This document shows positions 19,926 to 24,605 of a DNA stretch of 24,605 nt, piece after piece. The number at the start of each line of letters is the position of its first letter. Position 1 is the first letter of the stretch. Both the position numbers and the translations under genes were made by a program. Origin of the DNA: Rhodanobacter sp. (lineage in GTDB: Bacteria; Pseudomonadota; Gammaproteobacteria; Xanthomonadales; Rhodanobacteraceae); NCBI GenBank assembly GCA_026193555.1, contig JAPHUU010000333.1, positions 1 through 24,605 on the forward strand, given 5' to 3'. The notes beneath the pieces are model-generated. The model was not told the DNA's origin. It did not search any database and was given only the letters and a program-made list of their open reading frames with translations.

Positions 19926-21056
19926 ATGATCACTATAGGTATGGAAGAAGAAGTACAGATCGTTGACGTTCACGGGCAACTGGTCCCGCACGACTTTGCC
20001 GCAGGCCTTGCGGAATTCGGTACACCCGAAGGGCTGATGGACAAGGAGCTCCATCAGTGCGTCATCGAGCTGAAAACGCGTATCTGCAACAGCGTGCCGG
20101 AACTGGTGACCGCATTGCGCACATTGCGTGCGCAAGCCGCGTGCAAGACAGCCGCCCAGGGCCAGCAGATCCTCATCGCGGGGATCCACCCCACCGCGCA
20201 CTGGCAGCAGCAACAGCTGCACGAGGGCACGAACTATCCGCACTACACCCGATTGATCGACGAATACCAGGACGTGGCCCGCAGCGCCTTCAGCTTCGGC
20301 ATGCATCTGCATCTGGGCTTTGACGTCACCGCACCGAAAATGGCGATCATGAACCGCCTGCGCCACGTGCTGCCCGAAGTACTGGCGCTGTCGGCCAGCT
20401 CACCGTTCTTCGAAGGGCGCGATACTGGTCTGCATTCCTGGCGCCATAGTCTGCTGGACCGTTATCCGCGCATGGGCACACCCGATTCGTTTGACGACGA
20501 ACAGGACTACCACGCCCATGTCCATCGGCTGCGCCAGCTCGGTTGTCTGGGCGAGGACCAGGGGCTGTGGCAGGACATCCGCCTGCATCACCGTTACGGC
20601 ACGCTGGAAGTCCGCGTCATGGACGCCCACCCCGACCTGGACCGCATCGGCCTGATCGCCACCCTGCTGAAATGGGAAGCCGAAACCCTGCTGCTGGAAC
20701 TGAACGCCGGGCACCAGAGCCAGGTGTGGTCGCGCGCCTGCATCGATGAGAACAAGTGGCGCGCCCGTCGCCACGGCTTGCGGGCGCAATGGATCGAATG
20801 GGATCGTGACGACGTCTGCAGCAGCGCCGTGCATTTCGAGCGCTGGTGGTCGCGCATCGCCTTTCGCGCGGCCAATGCGTCGGAACGCGGTTACTGGGAG
20901 CGCCAGCTGGCCGACGCGCTGGACGAGGGCACCTTCGCCGAAGCCTTGCGCCAGCGGGCGCAAGCGGATGCCGACTGGCCAACCACCCTGCAATGGCTGG
21001 CGGCCATGGCCTGCGACGAACCACCCGTGCTGCAGCGCGCGGGAGGCTGGCGATGA
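19926..21056 (+). CDS. GCS2/YbdK-type carboxylate-amine ligase (glutamate-cysteine ligase-like)
   Basis: This 376-aa protein is of the glutamate-cysteine ligase 2 (YbdK, glutamine-synthetase-fold) family, which uses ATP to join a carboxylate and an amine. The N-terminal GMEEEVQIVD (about 5-14) is the family hallmark, supplying metal-binding glutamates. KELHQCVIELKTRICNSV, FSFGMHLHLGFD, LSASSPFFEGRDTGLHSWR and LHHRYGTLEVRVMDAHPDLD are further conserved blocks. The actual substrates are unknown; making gamma-glutamylcysteine is only one option. It starts after a strong ribosome site. Its stop overlaps the next gene's start by 4 nt (ATGA), so the two ligases are translationally coupled and presumably act in sequence on one product. 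Confidence 0.88.
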   Translation: MITIGMEEEVQIVDVHGQLVPHDFAAGLAEFGTPEGLMDKELHQCVIELKTRICNSVPELVTALRTLRAQAACKTAAQGQQILIAGIHPTAHWQQQQLHEGTNYPHYTRLIDEYQDVARSAFSFGMHLHLGFDVTAPKMAIMNRLRHVLPEVLALSASSPFFEGRDTGLHSWRHSLLDRYPRMGTPDSFDDEQDYHAHVHRLRQLGCLGEDQGLWQDIRLHHRYGTLEVRVMDAHPDLDRIGLIATLLKWEAETLLLELNAGHQSQVWSRACIDENKWRARRHGLRAQWIEWDRDDVCSSAVHFERWWSRIAFRAANASERGYWERQLADALDEGTFAEALRQRAQADADWPTTLQWLAAMACDEPPVLQRAGGWR

Positions 21057-22210
21057 GTGCCTGGCCGCAGATCCGCCTCGAGTTCCTCGGGGTCGAGCCG
21101 CTCGCGCGCGCGCTATCGGCTACCGGCGCACCGCATTTGCCGCAGAGCATGATGTCCGATCACTATGCGGTCGGCAATGACGCGCTGCGCCGCGCCCTCG
21201 ACGCGAAGATCGCCGCGCTGCTTGCCGCGCTGGAACCGCAACTGGATCCCGCCCGCGTGGCATGGCCCGGGGCACGCGCCGATGTGCTGGCGCTGGATCT
21301 GGCATTTGTGGAGCATCCGCAGCGCCCGTTCGATCTGGCATGGGTGGAGATCCAGGCTTTCACCTCGATGTTGCCGACCTTCCACACCCTGCATCTGGCG
21401 CAGCGCAACCTGCATCAGTCCAGCCCGGACCGGCTCCCGCACGATACCCTGCCCGATGGCACCGGCTGGGTCGACCATCTGCGCCAGTGGGTGGCACCGC
21501 ACGCCGCCACCGTGTTGATCGAGGATCGCCCGCGGGCCGGGATCAGCTGGCCGGACCTGGATGCCGCCAGGCACTGGTGGAACGTGGACGTGCACGACTG
21601 GCGCGAGTTGGCGGCTGCCGACGGGCTGCTCACGTCGAATACCGGCTCGCGTCGCTACCATCACGTGTGGAACCGGCTGATCCTCTCGGATCTGCACCCA
21701 TCCGAGCGACCACGGGCCGAGGCGCTGCTGCGGGCAGCGCCGCAGCTCGGCTGGCACAGTCATCCCGCCTGGTACGAGGGTATCCACAAGGGCAGCCTGG
21801 CGGACGTACCACTGGCTGCACACGAGACATGTCACTGGATCGAGGACAGCCCCCTGCGGGCCCCATACCACGCAGATCCCGAGCCGTGGGTCGCCAAGTC
21901 CGTCCACGGCCATTCCGGCGTGGGCGTGTTGCTGACGCCTACCGCTGCGCAGTTGGCCGCGCTGCCCTCGCCGCGGCAGTGGATCGTGCAGAAGAAATTC
22001 CGGCAGATCCCGATCGGGCAGCACTCGGCCAGTCAGCAACTCTTGTTCGGTGAAGTGCGCTGCCTGCTGGGCCTTCGCCCGGGACGCGCACCGTGGGTGA
22101 TGGCCTGGATCCTGCGCTGCTCGATCAACGGCAATGCCACCCTGACCGGAAGACAGACCGCGCCGGGCGAAGGCATGTGCCTGTTGTATTTCGATACGGC
22201 CAACCGATGA
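21053..22210 (+). CDS. ATP-grasp-like protein, probable second amidoligase
   Basis: I do not recognise this 385-aa protein by name. Its C-terminal half looks like an ATP-grasp catalytic core. There is a lysine plus glycine-rich loop, WVAKSVHGHSGVGV (about 279-292), then WIVQKKFRQIPI (310-321) at the adenine-binding strand. GEVRCLL (333-339) and ILRCSINGNATLTGR (353-367) follow, resembling the metal- and phosphate-binding E/R/N set. The N-terminal half contains WVEIQAFTSMLPTFHTLHL (98-116). Glutathionylspermidine-synthase-like or RimK-like ligases are possible relatives. GGGAGG lies 6 nt before the ATG, which overlaps the previous stop. A role finishing a molecule begun by the GCS2-type ligase is inferred from coupling only. 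No signal peptide is seen. Confidence 0.72.
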   Translation: MSAWPQIRLEFLGVEPLARALSATGAPHLPQSMMSDHYAVGNDALRRALDAKIAALLAALEPQLDPARVAWPGARADVLALDLAFVEHPQRPFDLAWVEIQAFTSMLPTFHTLHLAQRNLHQSSPDRLPHDTLPDGTGWVDHLRQWVAPHAATVLIEDRPRAGISWPDLDAARHWWNVDVHDWRELAAADGLLTSNTGSRRYHHVWNRLILSDLHPSERPRAEALLRAAPQLGWHSHPAWYEGIHKGSLADVPLAAHETCHWIEDSPLRAPYHADPEPWVAKSVHGHSGVGVLLTPTAAQLAALPSPRQWIVQKKFRQIPIGQHSASQQLLFGEVRCLLGLRPGRAPWVMAWILRCSINGNATLTGRQTAPGEGMCLLYFDTANR

Positions 22211-22310
22211 GAGGCAAGCCCCGTCGGCAGAAATTGCAGCGGATCGGGAGTGAACCGGGCCAGCGACCATCCCGGGAGCAGCCAGCAGGCTTCCGGGCAC
22301 CCGTACGCTG

Positions 22311-22324
22311 CCGGGAAAACCCGG
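22311..22324. repeat. Small hairpin between the ATP-grasp gene and the small ORF
   Basis: CCGGG, loop AAAA, CCCGG is a 5-bp stem 45 nt before the small ORF start. It is followed by TTGCCGTTATT, a weak and interrupted T-rich stretch, so partial termination after the amidoligase pair is possible. The rest of the 158-nt gap shows nothing else I can assign. Confidence 0.3.
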
Positions 22325-22368
22325 TTGCCGTTATTCCCCATCAACGATCAGAGATCAGGCAGACCATC

Positions 22369-22551
22369 ATGAACAAGACCAACTTCGCCCTGTCGCCCTG
22401 GCGTCGGCTGTCCGCATGGCCCGCCGGCAAAGGGCAAGTTGCGCGGCTGGTGTGCTCGAAGGCGCCTTGTTTCGGCAGCATCAAGCCGCGGCTCGTCGCC
22501 TTGCACCCCGGGCATGGCGAGGTACGGGTCAGGCGCTATTCCGGGCCATGA
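22369..22551 (+). CDS. Possible small cysteine-containing peptide (60 aa), unrecognised
   Basis: This short frame follows the amidoligase pair on the same strand. It begins MNKTNFALSPWRRLSAW, a natural-looking start with Lys/Asn/Thr codons. It contains two cysteines four residues apart (VCSKAPCFG, about residues 28-36) and ends in a basic, Gly/His-rich tail (LHPGHGEVRVRRYSGP). The third-position GC content looks roughly gene-like. Upstream is only a weak AGG about 9 nt from the ATG. The same frame is open back to an ATG at 22207 that overlaps the ATP-grasp stop, which would give 114 aa, but that extension is Arg/Gln-rich with poor codon bias. It could be a modified-peptide precursor or simply noncoding DNA. 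Confidence 0.35.
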   Translation: MNKTNFALSPWRRLSAWPAGKGQVARLVCSKAPCFGSIKPRLVALHPGHGEVRVRRYSGP

Positions 22552-22714
22552 TTACCCTGTGGATCGCGCGCCGGGACAACTGATGCAGCCCGGCGGCACT
22601 CAGCATGCCGAATGCCACCCTCGACGGGATGCCGATGCGCAGCACGATCGATGCCCGGCCCCCGATCAGTCCGTGGCTCATGCCCGTGACGGGGCGACCC
22701 GGGCCAGCCAGACC

Positions 22715-22754
22715 CCGCGGCGCACCGCCGCGGCAGGCGCGTCTCGCCGCGCCT
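22715..22754. terminator. Tandem GC-rich hairpins between convergent operons
   Basis: CCGCGGCG, loop CAC, CGCCGCGG (22715-22733) is a perfect 8-bp stem. Immediately after it AGGCGCG (22735-22741), loop TCTCGC, CGCGCCT (22748-22754) forms a 7-bp stem. They lie between the plus-strand amidoligase unit and the minus-strand RMD1 gene, 56 nt from the latter's stop. A bidirectional terminator or mRNA-stabilising element is likely, although only TT follows the second stem. The remaining sequence of 22552-22809 holds no gene I can support. Confidence 0.5.
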
Positions 22755-22809
22755 TGATCGGCGCGCGGACGACGCCGGTGGCGCCTGCGCTGAACGGATC
22801 AGAGCGCCG

Positions 22810-23934
22810 CTAATACCGCGACAATGTCAGCACAACCTCGATCACGATCAGCAGCACAATCGCAATCTCGAGCAATTCGGCACGCCGGCTGGATGCCTCC
22901 TCGTAAAGTGCCGCGTAGGTGTCGCGGACAATCGTCAGCTTGCGATCGACCGATGCGCTCAGCGACGGCACACGAAGCGTCTCCAGCGCGGCGCTGTACA
23001 CGCGTGCCAGATACACGTCCTCGATCACCTGCAATGCGTTGTCCACCTTCTCGGTCAGCTCGGTAGCCTCGGCAACCAGCATGTACAGCCGGCGCGCCAG
23101 ATGGGCGAAACGCCGAGAAGCCAGCAAGGATACCGCGCTGCGCGCGTCCTCCACCCGGCTGTACATCCGGGGCAACTCCTCGTCGAGCAGCGCGTCGTAG
23201 TACCGGAACTCGACCAGTTGCGCATTCGCCACCTCGATCACGTCGGCCACATCCGAATCGCCGCGAGGCTCATAGATGAAGGCTCGATCCCAGGTCAACA
23301 CCACCAGATCGTCGGCGTAGTACGAATAGCTGCGAGCCAGCAGGTCGCGCCGGGCGCCCTCCGACAAGGGACGCGTCTCGCCCGACAGCAACCTGGCCAG
23401 ATCCACGCGCTCGCGCAAGGCGATTGCATCGAGCGGTTCGTTCAGGGCATGCACGGTGCCGAGCAGGTAATCCTCCTGCAACGATGCATCCTTCGCCGGA
23501 CGATCCAGCGCTGGCGCGACCACCTCACGCACTTGATCGAGCAGGGCCGTCCAGAACGCTGCAGGCCCGCCCGGACCCACGGCACGATCGAGCGCATCGA
23601 ACAATGCGACGAACGACGACCATGGTGCGTCGACCACCCCGACGCGCACAGCCAGTGCGGCGACACCGAAATCGTACAGACGCACACTCACCTGCGCGGT
23701 CACCGTCTTCCCGTCAAGCACCAGACTGATCGGCTCCAGCGGCATGCGCAACGGTGGCACACCGAAGGCAAGCGCCTTGGGCAAGGTATTGGTCAACCGG
23801 GTGCGGCTGCTGATCCCGCCGACATGCGCAGCCCAGCCCACTTCGGCGGCGGCAAGATCGATGGCGTAGGCGATATCGAACAGGCGCAGCGCCACCACTT
23901 CGCCGGATCGGATCGTAATGGCGGATGCGTTCAC
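22810..23934 (-). CDS. RMD1/YagE-family (DUF155) membrane-anchored protein
   Basis: This 374-aa protein looks like the RMD1/YagE (COG1723, DUF155) family. Yeast RMD1 members work in sporulation and mitochondria, and bacterial roles are unknown. The frame runs from soluble N-terminal beta-rich sequence (ITIRSGEVVALRLFDIAYAIDL) through a helical middle (VIEVANAQLVEFRYYDALLDEELPRMY). It ends in one C-terminal transmembrane helix (LLEIAIVLLIVIEVVLTL), the layout typical of the family. The proposed start is GTG 23934, with AAGGAG ending 9 nt upstream. The frame continues further upstream to a TTG at 24012, but that extension lacks family character. It converges on the amidoligase unit and diverges from psiE. 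Confidence 0.8.
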   Translation of the reverse strand: MNASAITIRSGEVVALRLFDIAYAIDLAAAEVGWAAHVGGISSRTRLTNTLPKALAFGVPPLRMPLEPISLVLDGKTVTAQVSVRLYDFGVAALAVRVGVVDAPWSSFVALFDALDRAVGPGGPAAFWTALLDQVREVVAPALDRPAKDASLQEDYLLGTVHALNEPLDAIALRERVDLARLLSGETRPLSEGARRDLLARSYSYYADDLVVLTWDRAFIYEPRGDSDVADVIEVANAQLVEFRYYDALLDEELPRMYSRVEDARSAVSLLASRRFAHLARRLYMLVAEATELTEKVDNALQVIEDVYLARVYSAALETLRVPSLSASVDRKLTIVRDTYAALYEEASSRRAELLEIAIVLLIVIEVVLTLSRY

Positions 23935-23973
23935 CGTCGCATACTCCTTCGCCCTGCTGGCAACGGCCAGTGT

Positions 23974-23988
23974 AGCGGTTCGACCGCT
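23974..23988. promoter_or_regulatory. Palindrome in the RMD1-psiE divergent region
   Basis: AGCGGT, loop TCG, ACCGCT is a perfect 6-bp inverted repeat 40 nt upstream of the RMD1-family start and 183 nt upstream of psiE. On the minus strand it directly precedes TACACT, a possible -10 box, so an operator overlapping that promoter is conceivable. It could equally be a small mRNA hairpin. Confidence 0.35.
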
Positions 23989-24170
23989 TTCCTCACATGC
24001 AAAAACCGACAAGCTCGAACGAACATGCGAAGCCGTTGGCGACCTCCGGGCATGCCGCTGCAGGTTGGAGTCCTGCGACTACCTGCAAACCTTTGCGCCG
24101 ATTACACTGACTTCAAGGGCGAAAACGAGGCCAGCCCTAATTCCCTCCATTTCACGTTGCGGGACATGCC

Positions 24171-24572
24171 ATGCGAACTGCTTTGATTGGACGCTCTTTT
24201 TCGACCATTGAACGAATCGGTCTGCTGACCATCCTGGTGGCGACGTTGTTCATCGGCTATCGCGAGGTGCACCAGATGGTGGTGTCCGGCCACGCCGGCG
24301 TCAGCGACTTGCTGCTGCTCTTCATGTACGTCGAGGTGATCTCGATGGTCGAGGTGTACTGGAGCGCAGGCAAGCTCCCGGTGCGCATGCCACTGTATAT
24401 CGCCATGGTGGCGCTGGCCCGACACATGCTGATCGAGCAGCAGATACCGGCGCTCGACCTTCTGGGCACGGCACTTGCGATCCTGCTGCTGGCCATCGCG
24501 GTGGTCGTGGTGCGCTACGGCCACCTGAAACTTCCCTACCGCGATGCGATCGATGCGAGGGACCTCAGCTGA
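24171..24572 (+). CDS. psiE: PsiE-family inner-membrane protein
   Basis: This 133-aa protein has four hydrophobic helices and resembles PsiE, a phosphate-starvation-inducible membrane protein of unknown biochemical role. Signatures are IERIGLLTILVATLFIGYREVHQMV, the central LLLLFMYVEVISMVEVYW, and RMPLYIAMVALARHMLIEQ, which matches the conserved P-hydrophobic-AxxRhxI block. A last helix (LGTALAILLLAIAVVVVRYG) follows. The ribosome site is weak (GCGGGAC). TACACT at 24103-24108 might be a -10 box; no Pho box was recognised, so phosphate control is not shown here. Its stop shares bases with the start of the next frame (TGATG). Confidence 0.85.
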   Translation: MRTALIGRSFSTIERIGLLTILVATLFIGYREVHQMVVSGHAGVSDLLLLFMYVEVISMVEVYWSAGKLPVRMPLYIAMVALARHMLIEQQIPALDLLGTALAILLLAIAVVVVRYGHLKLPYRDAIDARDLS

Positions 24573-24605
24573 TGCCCACATCCAAGACTCTGTTCCGGCC
24601 GTCGC
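24572..24605 (+). CDS. Start of an unidentified gene coupled to psiE, cut by the window edge
   Basis: An ATG at 24572 overlaps the psiE stop by one base (TGATG), the same coupling geometry as pcm-yqaA. Eleven codons are visible, reading MPTSKTLFRPS, before the window ends. Too little is present to name a product. Confidence 0.4.
   Translation, partial: MPTSKTLFRPS

Noticed and set aside
19928..19939. CACTATAGG, similar to part of a T7 phage promoter
   Set aside because: Only the downstream part matches, the upstream recognition half is absent, and it lies inside the start of a coding region.
22369..22551. Graspetide (microviridin-type) precursor for the ATP-grasp protein
   Set aside because: The frame has a single glutamate and no Thr/Ser-acidic core repeat, and the ATP-grasp protein lacks clear resemblance to known graspetide ligases. 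Only a generic peptide possibility was kept.
22605..22757. A 50-codon plus-strand frame after the small peptide ORF
   Set aside because: It overlaps the tandem hairpins, has no ribosome site and becomes Pro/Arg/Ala-rich, which is typical of hairpin DNA read as protein.

Overview
This is GC-rich, mostly housekeeping sequence. Gene order and protein sequences point to a gammaproteobacterium of the Xanthomonadales/Lysobacterales, most like Rhodanobacteraceae (Rhodanobacter/Dyella type). That placement is an inference: it rests on the pyrG-kdsA-eno-ftsB-ispD-ispF and surE-pcm-yqaA-nlpD neighbourhoods and the protein style, not on a database search. No tRNA, rRNA, CRISPR array, insertion sequence or phage gene was recognised.

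Positions 1-5.4 kb: rlmE (minus, running off the left edge) is divergent from yhbY and a Mth938/NDUFAF3-like gene. These converge on a minus-strand surE-pcm-yqaA-nlpD operon, in which SurE and protein-repair methyltransferase genes precede a membrane protein and a degenerate LytM lipoprotein. The rpoS gene that often follows nlpD in other gammaproteobacteria is absent here. A plus-strand Smr-domain gene diverges from surE.

Positions 5.4-13.3 kb: a compact minus-strand run, pyrG-kdsA-eno-ftsB-ispD-ispF-mgtE-truD, with 4-nt ATGA overlaps at pyrG/kdsA, ftsB/ispD, ispD/ispF and ispF/mgtE. It joins CTP synthesis, KDO synthesis, glycolysis, a divisome protein, two MEP isoprenoid enzymes, a magnesium channel and a tRNA pseudouridine synthase. 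A three-domain aminopeptidase P diverges from pyrG.

Positions 15.3-24.6 kb form the accessory part. A GGDEF-EAL protein lies downstream of a gene that matches UndA, the non-heme iron oxygenase/decarboxylase that makes 1-undecene from lauric acid. About 1 kb without a convincing gene follows; it holds a minus-strand terminator-like element and several strong hairpins. Next comes a two-gene ATGA-coupled amidoligase operon, a GCS2/YbdK-type carboxylate-amine ligase and an ATP-grasp-like protein. A possible small cysteine-containing peptide gene and a double GC-rich hairpin lie after it. An RMD1/YagE-family membrane protein (minus), a PsiE-family membrane protein (plus) and the first codons of a coupled gene finish the window.

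The best candidates for undescribed biology are the amidoligase pair with its structured leader and possible peptide, and the UndA homologue outside its best-known host genus. Whether these two neighbouring units cooperate cannot be decided from sequence.
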